DNA of 64,000 bases from Mycolicibacterium sp. CR10 (GCF_005222675.1 NZ_STGE01000074.1:62001-126000), one strand, 5' to 3'; positions 16,639 through 25,817 are shown, counted from the stretch's first letter. Numbers and translations: made by a program. Notes: generated by a model not told the origin, from the letters alone.

Positions 16639-16650
16639 AGTCGCTTGACT
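16639..16650. promoter_or_regulatory. Possible operator before the TetR gene at 16680
   Basis: AGTC-GCTT-GACT forms a short inverted repeat in the 53-bp gap ahead of the TetR start. TTGACT at its right end could serve as a -35 element, but no convincing -10 follows at 16-18 bp. Weak evidence. Confidence 0.3.
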
Positions 16651-16679
16651 TACTGAGTGTGACGGCGTTCACTGTAGCT

Positions 16680-17333
16680 GTGACGACAGCCAGGAGTGTG
16701 CGCGCCGACCGGGCCACGACTACGCAAGAGGCGATTCTGAAGGCTGCCGAGCGTCTCTACGCCGAGCACGGTGTATTCGCGGTATCGAACAGGCAGGTGA
16801 GCGAGGCTGCGGGTCAGGGCAACAACGCCGCGGTCGGCTATCACTTCGGCACCAAGACCGATCTGGTGCGGGCCATCGAGCACAAGCACCGCGGTCCGAT
16901 CGAGGAGTTACGGGAACGTCGGGTGGCTGATATCGGCGACTCCACCGACATGCGGGACTGGGTCGCCGCGCTGGTCTGTCCGCTGACCGATCACCTTGCA
17001 GAACTGGGTAATCCGACGTGGTACGCGCGTTTCGCCGCGCAGGTGATGACCGATCCGGCCTACCACAACATGATCGTCAAGGACGCGCTGTCGTCGCCGT
17101 CACTGGTCCGGGTGCTCGACGGCATCAACGGGTGCCTGCCGGAACTGCCCGTCGACGTTCGCGTCGAGCGCAACATCATGGGCCGCAATCTGTTGATGCA
17201 CAGCTGCGCCGAACGTGAGCGGCTGCTGGCCCAGGGTGCCCCGGTTGCCCGGTCGTCATGGCAGGCCGCCGCGACCGGCTTGATCGATGCGATCGTCGGG
17301 CTGTGGCACGCACCTGTCACGGAGCTGCCCTGA
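16680..17333 (+). CDS. TetR family transcriptional regulator
   Basis: 217 residues from the GTG at 16680. The helix-turn-helix (TQEAILKAAERLYAEHG, VSEAAGQGNNAAVGYHFGTK) occupies about residues 12-60. An alternative GTG at 16623 overlaps the previous stop and would add 19 residues, so the start is uncertain. It lies inside the catabolic run and just upstream of a ferredoxin-P450 pair, so it probably controls part of the cluster. Confidence 0.85.
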   Translation: MTTARSVRADRATTTQEAILKAAERLYAEHGVFAVSNRQVSEAAGQGNNAAVGYHFGTKTDLVRAIEHKHRGPIEELRERRVADIGDSTDMRDWVAALVCPLTDHLAELGNPTWYARFAAQVMTDPAYHNMIVKDALSSPSLVRVLDGINGCLPELPVDVRVERNIMGRNLLMHSCAERERLLAQGAPVARSSWQAAATGLIDAIVGLWHAPVTELP

Positions 17334-17335
17334 TC

Positions 17336-17530
17336 ATGTTGGTCACGGTCGACCAGGGCAAGTGCGTCTCCTCCGGGATGTGCGTGTTGAACGCCGGCGA
17401 CGTGTTCGACCAGCGTGACGACGACGGCGTCGTCGAGCTGCTGAACGACGCACCGGGTCCCGAGTTCGCCGAGGCAACCCGTAAGGCCGCGGCTGCCTGC
17501 CCAGCCCTGGCCATCCATATCGAGGAATGA
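17336..17530 (+). CDS. Single-cluster ferredoxin, P450 partner
   Basis: A 64-residue ferredoxin with Cys10, Cys16 and Cys54 (ACPA), the ligand set of a [3Fe-4S] or modified [4Fe-4S] cluster. The residue at the second CxxC position is Ser13. It lies 10 bp before the P450 at 17541 and almost certainly donates electrons to it. No ferredoxin reductase is nearby. Compare the partners at 57003 (His) and 58383 (Asn). Confidence 0.9.
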   Translation: MLVTVDQGKCVSSGMCVLNAGDVFDQRDDDGVVELLNDAPGPEFAEATRKAAAACPALAIHIEE

Positions 17531-17540
17531 CGGAGATTCG

Positions 17541-18776
17541 ATGACAGAAACCCTTGCTGCCGAGCATGTTTCGGCCGACGTTCCGGAGTATCCGATGGAG
17601 CGAGAGGCGCGCTGTCCCTTTGCGCCGCCGCTGCGGATGCTCGAGATGGGCGAGGTGAAACCGCTGTCGCGGGTGCGGATCTGGAACGGCACCACCCCGT
17701 GGCTGGTCACGGGCCACGAGGCGGCGCGGGTGCTGTTCGCCGACCCCCGGGTGAGCGTCGACGACCGAATCGACGGCTTCCCGCACTGGAACGAGCACAT
17801 GCTCTCCACGGTGGACAAGCGGCCCCGCTCGGTCTTCACCTCGGATGCCGAGGAGCACACCCGCTTCCGCCGGATGTTGTCCAAGCCGTTCACGTTCCGG
17901 CGCGTGGAGGCCCTGCGGTCGGCCATCCAGGACGTCACCGACGAGTGCATCGACGAAATCCTCGCCGGTCCGCAACCTGCTGATATCGTCGCCAGGCTCG
18001 CGCTGCCGGTGCCTACCAAGGTGATCAGCGAGATGCTTGGTGTGCCTTACGAAGACCACGAGTTCTTCCAGCATCACGCCAACGTCGGGTTGGCCCGCTA
18101 CGCGTCGGCAGAGGATGGCCAGAAGGGGGCGATGAGCCTCCACAAGTACCTGATCAACCTCGTCGAAACGAAGATGGCCAATCCGTCCGAGGATGCGGTG
18201 TCCGACCTGGCCGAACGCGTCACCGCCGGTGAGATCAGCGTCAAGGAAGCCGCGCAGCTGGGTACCGGGCTGCTGATCGCCGGCCACGAGACCACCGCCA
18301 ATATGATCGGCATCGGTGTGCTGGCCCTGCTGGAGAACCCGGAACAGGCTGCGCTGCTTCGGGAGTCCGACGACCCGAAGTTCATCGCCAATGCCGCCGA
18401 GGAGCTGATGCGCTACCTCTCGATCATCCAGAACGGCCAGCGGCGGGTCGCCATCGAGGACATCGAGATCGCCGGCGAGACCATCCGTGCGGGCGAGGGC
18501 ATCATCATCGACCTGGCCCCCGCGAACTGGGACGCCTCTGCATACCCCGAGCCCGACAAGCTCGACTTCACCCGCGACGCAGGCCAACAGCTCGGCTTCG
18601 GCTACGGCCGCCACCAGTGCGTCGGACAGCAGCTTGCCCGTGCGGAACTGCAGATCGTGTTCCACACGTTGCTGCGACGCATCCCGACGCTGCGGCTGGC
18701 AATTCCGTTCGACGAGGTGCCCTTCAAACACGACCGACTCGCCTACGGCGTCTACGAACTTCCGGTGGCCTGGTAG
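17541..18776 (+). CDS. Cytochrome P450
   Basis: A 411-residue P450. The I-helix motif GHETT is at 248-252, the K-helix motif is in EELMRYL, and the heme-binding loop FGYGRHQCVG has the ligand Cys360. The DPRVS and RRMLSKPFT segments are typical of actinobacterial class I P450s related to CYP105/CYP107. It is soluble and served by the ferredoxin directly upstream. It presumably hydroxylates a cluster substrate. Confidence 0.93.
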   Translation: MTETLAAEHVSADVPEYPMEREARCPFAPPLRMLEMGEVKPLSRVRIWNGTTPWLVTGHEAARVLFADPRVSVDDRIDGFPHWNEHMLSTVDKRPRSVFTSDAEEHTRFRRMLSKPFTFRRVEALRSAIQDVTDECIDEILAGPQPADIVARLALPVPTKVISEMLGVPYEDHEFFQHHANVGLARYASAEDGQKGAMSLHKYLINLVETKMANPSEDAVSDLAERVTAGEISVKEAAQLGTGLLIAGHETTANMIGIGVLALLENPEQAALLRESDDPKFIANAAEELMRYLSIIQNGQRRVAIEDIEIAGETIRAGEGIIIDLAPANWDASAYPEPDKLDFTRDAGQQLGFGYGRHQCVGQQLARAELQIVFHTLLRRIPTLRLAIPFDEVPFKHDRLAYGVYELPVAW

Positions 18777-18827
18777 CCACCGCCAGACTCACAGCCCTGC
18801 AGCACAGCCCGATTGGAGTTCCGTCAG

Positions 18828-20024
18828 ATGTCCACACCAACGCAATCCCCGAGCGCGCTGTTCTACCCGCCCGAAGGTTTCGGCGCCCCCAAGAATCGGC
18901 AAGGCCACGCCCCGAAGGACGGGCTGGCCGGGCTTCCTCAAGGAACCGAGATCTTCTCCGCGGACAACCACATCTCGGTCGCCGAGGACATCTTCTACGA
19001 GCGCTTCCCCGAGGAACTCAAGGGCGCGGCGCCGCGCATCTGGTACGAGGACGGTGCCTACATGGTCGGAATGAAGGGCAAGGCCTGGACCGGTGGTGAT
19101 TTCGGCCGGGTGCTCATGCAGTACGACGACCTTGCGGGCGCTGCGACGAACAACATCGACGCGCGCATCCGGGAGCTCAAAGAGGACGGCATCGACAAGG
19201 AGCTCGCGTTCCCCAACGCCGTGTTGGCGCTGTTCCACTACCCGGACAAGAGCCTGCGCGAGCGCGTCTTCCGCATCTACAACGAGCACATCGCCGATCT
19301 GCAGGAGCGGTCCAACGGTCGCTTCTACGGGGTCGGTCTGATCAACTGGTGGGATCCCAAGGGGACTCGCAGCACGCTCGAGGAACTCAAGTCGCTGGGA
19401 CTCAGGACGTTCCTGCTCCCGCTCAACCCGGGCAAGGACGACGACGGCAACATCTACGACTACGGCAGCACCGACATGGACGCCGTCTGGGACGAGATCG
19501 AGGCGGCCGGACTGCCGGTCAGCCACCACATCGGGGAGACGCCACCCAAGACGCCGTGCCAGAACAACAGCGTGGTCGTCGGCATGATGGTCAATGTCGA
19601 TTCATTCCGCGAACAGTTCGCCAAGTACGTCTTCTCGGGGATCCTCGACCGGCATCCCTCGTTGAAGATCGGCTGGTTCGAGGGTGGAATCGCCTGGGTA
19701 CCGACGGCGTTGCAGGACGCCGAGCACATGCTCGCCTCCTACCGGCACATGTTCAACCACCAGTTGCAGCACGGGGTCCGGCACTACTGGGACAACCACA
19801 TGAGCGCCTCGTTCATGGTGGACCCGCTCGGTTTGGCTCTGATCGACCGCATCGGCGTCGACAACGTGATGTGGTCGTCGGATTATCCGCACAACGAGAG
19901 CACCTTCGGCTACTCCGAGAAGTCGCTGGCGTCCGTCGTCGAGGCCGTCGGTGCCGAAGACGCCGTGAAGATCGTCAGCACCAACATCAAGAGGTTCCTC
20001 AGCCTCCCGCTGGACGCGTCATGA
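18828..20024 (+). CDS. Amidohydrolase-family metal-dependent hydrolase/decarboxylase
   Basis: A 398-residue amidohydrolase-2 TIM barrel. An N-terminal DNHIS replaces the usual DxHxH; SHHIGE carries a further His, and WSSDYPHNEST the C-terminal Asp. The family contains decarboxylases (ACMSD, gamma-resorcylate) and hydrolases. It starts at the ATG at 18828, 51 bp after the P450 stop. The stop overlaps the first M24 gene (ATGA). A similar protein is at 42162-43454. Confidence 0.8.
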   Translation: MSTPTQSPSALFYPPEGFGAPKNRQGHAPKDGLAGLPQGTEIFSADNHISVAEDIFYERFPEELKGAAPRIWYEDGAYMVGMKGKAWTGGDFGRVLMQYDDLAGAATNNIDARIRELKEDGIDKELAFPNAVLALFHYPDKSLRERVFRIYNEHIADLQERSNGRFYGVGLINWWDPKGTRSTLEELKSLGLRTFLLPLNPGKDDDGNIYDYGSTDMDAVWDEIEAAGLPVSHHIGETPPKTPCQNNSVVVGMMVNVDSFREQFAKYVFSGILDRHPSLKIGWFEGGIAWVPTALQDAEHMLASYRHMFNHQLQHGVRHYWDNHMSASFMVDPLGLALIDRIGVDNVMWSSDYPHNESTFGYSEKSLASVVEAVGAEDAVKIVSTNIKRFLSLPLDAS

Positions 20025-21277
20025 CGGTGACGTTTGCGTCTGGATCGTCTCTTCTCGACATCCCCGACCTGCCCGATCGCGCCAGGATGTACCGCGAATG
20101 CGGCGCGCGGCTGCGTGACTCCATGAAGGAGAGGGGGATCGGGGCGTTGGTGCTCCTCGGCAACGGCAACGTGGTGTACGCGACGGCCGCCAGCTGGCCG
20201 CTTCTGGACGCCGGCCTGTCCCACGTCGAGCGACCCGTGGCCGTCGTACTCGCCGATGACGAGCATCCGCACCTGTTCATGCCGTTCCGCGAGGGGAGCT
20301 CCTTCGACTCCGAGCTTCCCGACGACCATGTCCACGGCCCGCTGTACCTCGAATTCGACGAAGGTGTCCAGCATTTCGCGTCGGTGCTGGCCGATCTGGT
20401 ACCGGCGGGCGCGGCGGTGGCCGTCGACGAGCTGACCGGTGCCATGCGGCGCGGCACCGATCGGTTGTTCCCCGCGGGTCCGCCCTCGGATGCTGCTCAG
20501 GTGATCGGCCCGGCCAAGCTGGTCAAGACGATCGACCAGATCTCGGCTGTCCGCAAGGCCTGCCGCATCACCGAGCAGGCCGTCGTGGAGGTGCAGAAGT
20601 CGCTGGTTCCCGGCGTGCGTCAGATCGATCTCTCGGCCCAGTTCGTCCGGCGCGCCTTCGAACTCGGCGCCACGGCCAACATGCTGGAAGCCATCTGGCA
20701 GGTGATGCCCACCACCCGCGACAGCGGGGCGGTGTGGACCACCACCGGAGACCTGGCGCTGCCGTTGCTGACCACCGAGAAGGAACTCGCCAAGGGTGAC
20801 GTGCTGTGGACCGACGTCAGCATCACCTACGACGGGTACTGCTCCGACTTCGGCCGGACCTGGCTGGTCGGGGAGGAGCCGTCAGAGCGGCAGCAGGCCC
20901 AGTACACCAGGTGGCGCGAGATCCTCGACGCCGTGCTGGCGGTCACCCGGGCCGGGGCCACGTGCGGTGACCTGGCGCGGGCGGCGATCGCGGCCAACGG
21001 CGGCACCAAACCCTGGTTGCCGCACTTCTACCTGGGCCACGGTATCGGTACCAATGCGGCCGAAATGCCGATGATCGGAACCGATCTGGGCCAGGAGTTC
21101 GACGACAACTTCGTCTTCCCCGCGGGCATGATGCTGGTGCTGGAGCCGGTGGTCTGGGAGGACGGCACAGGCGGCTACCGCAGCGAGGAGATCGTGGTCA
21201 TCACCGAGGACGGCTACCAGTCCATCACCGACTATCCCTATGCCCCGTACGGACCGGCACGGATGGACCGCCGATGA
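20021..21277 (+). CDS. M24-family (Xaa-Pro peptidase/creatinase-like) protein with full metal-ligand set
   Basis: A 418-residue pita-bread-fold protein with an N-terminal creatinase-like domain (about 1-165). The five metal ligands of M24 peptidases are visible: two Asp in TDVSITYDGYCSDFGRTW, His in GHGIGTN, Glu in LEPVVW and Glu in YRSEEIVV. It could be a peptidase, or an amidinohydrolase-like enzyme on small molecules. It is coupled to a degenerate paralogue immediately downstream. Confidence 0.85.
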   Translation: MTVTFASGSSLLDIPDLPDRARMYRECGARLRDSMKERGIGALVLLGNGNVVYATAASWPLLDAGLSHVERPVAVVLADDEHPHLFMPFREGSSFDSELPDDHVHGPLYLEFDEGVQHFASVLADLVPAGAAVAVDELTGAMRRGTDRLFPAGPPSDAAQVIGPAKLVKTIDQISAVRKACRITEQAVVEVQKSLVPGVRQIDLSAQFVRRAFELGATANMLEAIWQVMPTTRDSGAVWTTTGDLALPLLTTEKELAKGDVLWTDVSITYDGYCSDFGRTWLVGEEPSERQQAQYTRWREILDAVLAVTRAGATCGDLARAAIAANGGTKPWLPHFYLGHGIGTNAAEMPMIGTDLGQEFDDNFVFPAGMMLVLEPVVWEDGTGGYRSEEIVVITEDGYQSITDYPYAPYGPARMDRR

Positions 21278-22410
21278 GCACAGAGATCCTCGCCGACGAC
21301 CTGGCGCTGCGCACCGGTCGACGAGAGCGTGCGCTGGCGCAGATGGCGGCCCACGACATCGACATCCTTGTCCTCGGCCGGCAGGCCAACGTCCGGTATG
21401 TCACCGGGGCGCCGCAACTCTGGGTGGCCGGGACCCGGCCGTTCGCCCCGATCTGCGTGCTGGTGCGCGAGACGGGGGAGATCCATCTCAACAGCACGTG
21501 GGACGAGGGCATGCCCGAGGAGATCGGTCATGACCACCTTTACGGCCTGGCGTGGAACCCGATGACGCTGATCGAGGTGCTCAAGAACATCAGCGGTGCC
21601 GCCGATGCGAAGCGTGTCGGAACCGACGCGCTGTCACCGACATTCGGCCAACTGCTGCCGATGGCCTTCCCGAAGGCCGAACTCGTCGACGGCGAGGAGG
21701 CAATGAGGACGGCGCGCCGCATCAAGACCGCTGAGGAGATTGCGGCGTTGCGCAGCGCGCTCACGGTGGCCGAGGACGGACTCGCCGCCGCGGTGGCCGA
21801 GCTCGCGCCGGGTATCTCCGAACAACAGCTCACCGGTGTGATGCTCGAGGCGATGGCAGCCGGTGGGGTGAGCACGTCGGCCACCCAGGACGGCGCGTGG
21901 ATCACCCCGCAGGACCACGCGTGGCGTGTGGGCCGGCGTGACCGCCGGATCGCCGAGGGTGATCTTGTGGCGTTCGCTTCGGGCGCGCTAGCCGGCGGCT
22001 ACGTCGGCGAGGTGGGCCGCACCTGGCCGGTGGGCGACGTGCCGGGTGCGGATGCCCTGTACCGCCGCTCGAACGACCTGTGGGACAGGCTGGTTGAATC
22101 CTGTCGACCGGGTGCGGCGGCCAGCGACCTGTTCGCGGCCTATGAGGCGGTCGGTGAGGAGTTGCCGCCGATGCCGGTGGCCCACGGTCTTGGCCTCGGT
22201 TTCGATCCGCCGGTGATCACGCCGGATCTGGCACGCACGTCGGCAGCCGAGCGCCTGGACCCGGGCATGGTGCTGGCGATAACCGCCTACGTGTGGGAGG
22301 CAGGTGTCGGAGCGGTGTTCCGCCGCGACGCCGTGTTGGTCACCGACACCGGGGCAGAAGTGCTCACGGTCAGCCCCATACCGGCGCAAGCCGCTGCCGG
22401 AATCAGCTGA
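21274..22410 (+). CDS. M24-family paralogue lacking metal ligands
   Basis: A 378-residue homologue of the preceding protein, with ATG overlapping its stop. The metal positions are replaced: AFASGALAGGYVGEVGRTW lacks both Asp, the Glu before the turn is Thr (AITAYVW), and the last Glu is Asp (FRRDAV). Only the His (VAHGLG) is kept. It is therefore probably a pseudoenzyme, creatinase-like (metal-free) hydrolase, or partner subunit. Confidence 0.8.
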   Translation: MSTEILADDLALRTGRRERALAQMAAHDIDILVLGRQANVRYVTGAPQLWVAGTRPFAPICVLVRETGEIHLNSTWDEGMPEEIGHDHLYGLAWNPMTLIEVLKNISGAADAKRVGTDALSPTFGQLLPMAFPKAELVDGEEAMRTARRIKTAEEIAALRSALTVAEDGLAAAVAELAPGISEQQLTGVMLEAMAAGGVSTSATQDGAWITPQDHAWRVGRRDRRIAEGDLVAFASGALAGGYVGEVGRTWPVGDVPGADALYRRSNDLWDRLVESCRPGAAASDLFAAYEAVGEELPPMPVAHGLGLGFDPPVITPDLARTSAAERLDPGMVLAITAYVWEAGVGAVFRRDAVLVTDTGAEVLTVSPIPAQAAAGIS

Positions 22411-22420
22411 GGGAGAGAAT

Positions 22421-23386
22421 ATGTCGGACGTGAAGCGCCCCTCGGCCGAGGAGATCATCCTCTACGAGAAGGATCCGAAGACCAAGATCGCGACGATTAC
22501 GTTCAATCGTCCGGAGTTCCTGAACGCGCCCACCTCGATGGCGCGTCTGCGCTACGCGGATCTGTTGCGCGCGGCCACCGTCGACAACGATGTCAAGGTG
22601 GTCGTCATCCGCGGCGTCGGCGACAACCTGGGCAGCGGCGCCGACCTGCCGGAGTTCATGGAGGGCAACGACAACAGCGAGCTGCGGCTGGCCGAACTGC
22701 GGCTCGAGGACGACGGTGTGGGCGAGGTGACCTATCCGCCGACGGGGACGTTCCGCAACGGTGCGACCATCAGCGCGTGGTACGCCAATGTGCAGGCGGG
22801 CAACCGTCCGCTGCAGGAGCTGAAGAAGATCAGCATCGTCGAGGCCAAGGGGTACTGCTATGGCTGGCACTTCTACCAGTGCGCCGACGCCGATCTGGTG
22901 ATTTCCTCCGATGACGCGCTGTTCGGACATCCGTCGTTCCGCTATTACGGCTGGGGCCCGCGGATGTGGACCTGGGTGCAGATGATGGGCCTGCGCAAGT
23001 TCCAGGAGATGGTGTTCACCGGGCGCCCGTTCACCGCCGCGGAGATGTACGACTGCAATTTCCTGAACAAGGTCGTCGCCCGCGATCAGCTGGAGGCCGA
23101 GGTCGACAAGTACGCCAGAGCGTGTGCGCGTAACCGGCCGGTGGACACGGTGTTTCAACAGAAGATGTTCTTCGAGATCTTCAAGCAGCATCAGGGCGAG
23201 TACATGGGCAGCCTGCTGTCGGCGTTCTTCGAGTCGATGGGCAGCGGCGCGGCCAACGACGGCGGCGACGACCTGGACATGCACGACGCGATCGACAGCG
23301 GGCTCGCCGAGGCCGTCAATGCCAACGACGACCGATTCCCCGCGGATTTCCGCCTGAGCAAGTCCAACCGGGCCAAGGGGGACTAG
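22421..23386 (+). CDS. Enoyl-CoA hydratase/isomerase-family protein
   Basis: A 321-residue crotonase-fold protein. TFNRPEFLNAP, an oxyanion segment GSGADLPEF, and VEAKGYCYGWHFYQCADADLVIS are recognisable. GAGGGAGAG precedes the ATG. An insertion of about 50 residues after the oxyanion loop, with a long C-terminal tail, makes it longer than a standard hydratase (about 260). It probably acts on a CoA thioester; lyase or decarboxylase chemistry is possible. Confidence 0.85.
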   Translation: MSDVKRPSAEEIILYEKDPKTKIATITFNRPEFLNAPTSMARLRYADLLRAATVDNDVKVVVIRGVGDNLGSGADLPEFMEGNDNSELRLAELRLEDDGVGEVTYPPTGTFRNGATISAWYANVQAGNRPLQELKKISIVEAKGYCYGWHFYQCADADLVISSDDALFGHPSFRYYGWGPRMWTWVQMMGLRKFQEMVFTGRPFTAAEMYDCNFLNKVVARDQLEAEVDKYARACARNRPVDTVFQQKMFFEIFKQHQGEYMGSLLSAFFESMGSGAANDGGDDLDMHDAIDSGLAEAVNANDDRFPADFRLSKSNRAKGD

Positions 23387-23393
23387 GCAGGCG

Positions 23394-25814
23394 ATGGCTG
23401 CGACGTCTGAGCCGCCGCTGGCCGGGTACGTCGTCGTCGACCTGTCCGCGGGGATCGCCGGCGCCTACTGCACGAAGCTGCTCGCCGACGGCGGCGCGGA
23501 GATCATCAAAGTCGAACCGCCGCAGGGTGACCCACTGCGGCGCTGGTCGGCCTCCGGGGCGCCGATCGTCGACGGTGCCGACGGAGCCTTGTTCAGCTAC
23601 CTGGCATGCTCGAAGCGCAGCGTGGTGGCGGAGCCGGAGTCGGATGCCGGTTTCGTCAACGCGCTGCTGGCCGGCGCCGATGCCGTCGTGTGGTCTCGCG
23701 GGCCGGGCTGGGCCGAACACGCCGACTTCAGCCCCGAGGCGATCCGTCGCGGTCATCCGCACCTGACCGTCACGGCGATCACCCACTTCGGGCTTCACGG
23801 GCCGTGGCGCGATTGCCCGGCAACCGAATTCACCCTGCAGGCGTGGTCGGGCGGCATCGTCGGTCTCGGCCGCGGGTCGCCGGACCGCGCACCCGTCTAC
23901 GTCGGCGGCCAGGTCGGCGAATACCTCGCGGGGGCCTACGCCAGCGCGGCCACGCTGGCCTCCCGGATGCGCGGTGGTGCCGAACTGGTCGACCTGTCGA
24001 TGCTCGAGACGGCGATCCTGGGGCTCACGTACTACCCGGTGAGTTACTACGAGATGCTGGGGCGGCCTTGGCGCGACGCGCGGCGGCTTACGGTGCCCGG
24101 CATCGCCCGAGCCAAAGACGGACTGGTCGACATCGGGTGCGGCACCGCCCAGCAATGGTTCGACCTGTGCGCGATGACCGGGCATCAGGAATGGATCGAC
24201 GAGGAATCACCGCTATCGATCACCATGCAGGCCAACGAGAAAGCCGACGAACTGTACGCGTGGGTAGCCGAGCAGACCGTCGACGAGATCCGCGATCTCG
24301 CCACGGCGTTCCGCATCCCCAATGCCCCGGTAGCCAACGGTGCCAACGTCGACACGCTGGACCACTTCGTGGAGCGTGGCTCGTTCATCGCCAACCCCCG
24401 GGACGGATTCACCCAGCCGGCTTTTCCTTACCGCATGTCGCCCGCGATGCTGCGAGCCCCCGAAGCGGCCCCACGCCTCGGCGAGCACACTGCGCACTAC
24501 CTCTCGCGGAATAGCATTCCGGGTCGTGATTGCGGCTCGCCAACAGCCCGGAATGCTATTCCGCGGAACGAGGGCCTGCCGCTCGAGGGTGTGCGCGTGA
24601 TCGACATGACGACCTTCTGGGCCGGCCCGAGCTGCACCCATCTGCTGGCCATGCTGGGCGCCGACGTCATCCACGTGGAATCCACCCGCCACCCCGACGG
24701 CACCCGCCTGATCGCGGGGATCCCTGTCAGCGAGGACAACTGGTGGGAGCGCTCGCCGATCTTCTCGGGGCTGAACACCGACAAGCGCGGCGTGACGCTC
24801 AATCTGCAGAGCGCCGCCGGCCGCGACGTCCTCCACCGCCTGATCGCGACCGCCGACGTCGTCGTCGAGAACTTCACCCCGCGCGTGCTCGAGAACATGG
24901 GTCTGACCTACGACGCGATGACAGCGATCCGGCCGGACGTGGTGATGGTGCGAATGCCAGGCTTCGGGCTCGACGGGCCGTGGCGCGACAACCCGGCCTT
25001 CGCGTATGTCATCGAGGCGGCCGCCGGAATCAGTTGGTTGACAGGCTATCCCGACCGCAACCCGTTCGAGCCGTACTCGGTGGGTGACCCGAACGCCGGC
25101 ATCCACGCCTTCAACGCGGTGCTGCTCGCGCTCGAGCATCGCCGTCGCACGGGGGAAGGGTCTCTGGTGGAGGCTGCGATGGTCGACGCGGCCCTCAACG
25201 TCGCCGCCGAGCAGGTGATCGAGCACTGCGCCTACGGCGCCCTGCTTCAACGAGGCGGAAACCGCGGCCCCACGGCGGCACCGCAGAATGTCTACCTCAC
25301 CAACGAGATCGACGAGTTCGGGCGCCTCGACAGTTGGGTCGCGGTCGCTGTGGCGACCGATGCGCAGTGGGCCGGACTCTGCGACGCCCTCGGACGCCCC
25401 GAGTGGGCGACGTCCGACGAGCTGGCATCCGCGCCGGGCCGGCACACCCGCCACGACCTGATCGATCGCCACCTTGCCGAATGGTGCAGTGTGCGCACCG
25501 GCGATGAGGTCGTCGCAGCCCTGTGGGACAACGGAGTTCCCGTCGGCAAAGTGATGCAGCCGCACCGACAGACCGAACTCGAGCAGTTGTCGTCGCGGGG
25601 CTTCTTCGAGACCGTCGACCATCCCGTCAATCCGGCGACCAGGCACAGCACCATGCCGTTCCGGTTCTCCCGCGGCCCCGAGCGGGTTCACCGAACTCCG
25701 GCACCGCTACTCGGTCAGCACAACCACGAGGTGCTCACCGAACTCGGGCTCTGCGAGGAGGAGATCGGCGCACTCGAGGCGGACGGGATCATCGGCACGA
25801 CGCCCGCCCGCTGA
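23394..25814 (+). CDS. Double-domain CaiB/BaiF CoA transferase
   Basis: An 806-residue fusion of two class III CoA-transferase domains, about residues 8-365 and 395-800. The first keeps the catalytic-type Asp (LVDLSMLETA); the second has Glu at the matching place (LVEAAMVDA). Each has its own start-like segment (YVVVDLSAG..., VRVIDMTTFWAG). The linker (371-391) is encoded by a perfect 19-bp inverted repeat (24504-24566). Class III enzymes move CoA between acids. It is the last gene of the rightward cluster. Confidence 0.88.
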   Translation: MAATSEPPLAGYVVVDLSAGIAGAYCTKLLADGGAEIIKVEPPQGDPLRRWSASGAPIVDGADGALFSYLACSKRSVVAEPESDAGFVNALLAGADAVVWSRGPGWAEHADFSPEAIRRGHPHLTVTAITHFGLHGPWRDCPATEFTLQAWSGGIVGLGRGSPDRAPVYVGGQVGEYLAGAYASAATLASRMRGGAELVDLSMLETAILGLTYYPVSYYEMLGRPWRDARRLTVPGIARAKDGLVDIGCGTAQQWFDLCAMTGHQEWIDEESPLSITMQANEKADELYAWVAEQTVDEIRDLATAFRIPNAPVANGANVDTLDHFVERGSFIANPRDGFTQPAFPYRMSPAMLRAPEAAPRLGEHTAHYLSRNSIPGRDCGSPTARNAIPRNEGLPLEGVRVIDMTTFWAGPSCTHLLAMLGADVIHVESTRHPDGTRLIAGIPVSEDNWWERSPIFSGLNTDKRGVTLNLQSAAGRDVLHRLIATADVVVENFTPRVLENMGLTYDAMTAIRPDVVMVRMPGFGLDGPWRDNPAFAYVIEAAAGISWLTGYPDRNPFEPYSVGDPNAGIHAFNAVLLALEHRRRTGEGSLVEAAMVDAALNVAAEQVIEHCAYGALLQRGGNRGPTAAPQNVYLTNEIDEFGRLDSWVAVAVATDAQWAGLCDALGRPEWATSDELASAPGRHTRHDLIDRHLAEWCSVRTGDEVVAALWDNGVPVGKVMQPHRQTELEQLSSRGFFETVDHPVNPATRHSTMPFRFSRGPERVHRTPAPLLGQHNHEVLTELGLCEEEIGALEADGIIGTTPAR
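24504..24566 (+). repeat. Hairpin repeat (family 1) inserted in frame in the CoA transferase linker
   Basis: CGCGGAATAGCATTCCGGG (24505-24523) and CCCGGAATGCTATTCCGCG (24547-24565) are perfect 19-bp inverted arms around a 23-bp loop. The unit spans 63 bp, or 21 codons with no stop, and encodes the echo RNSIP...RNAIP. Related copies lie between convergent genes at 25818-25880 and 57527-57590. Confidence 0.85.
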
Positions 25815-25817
25815 CCC

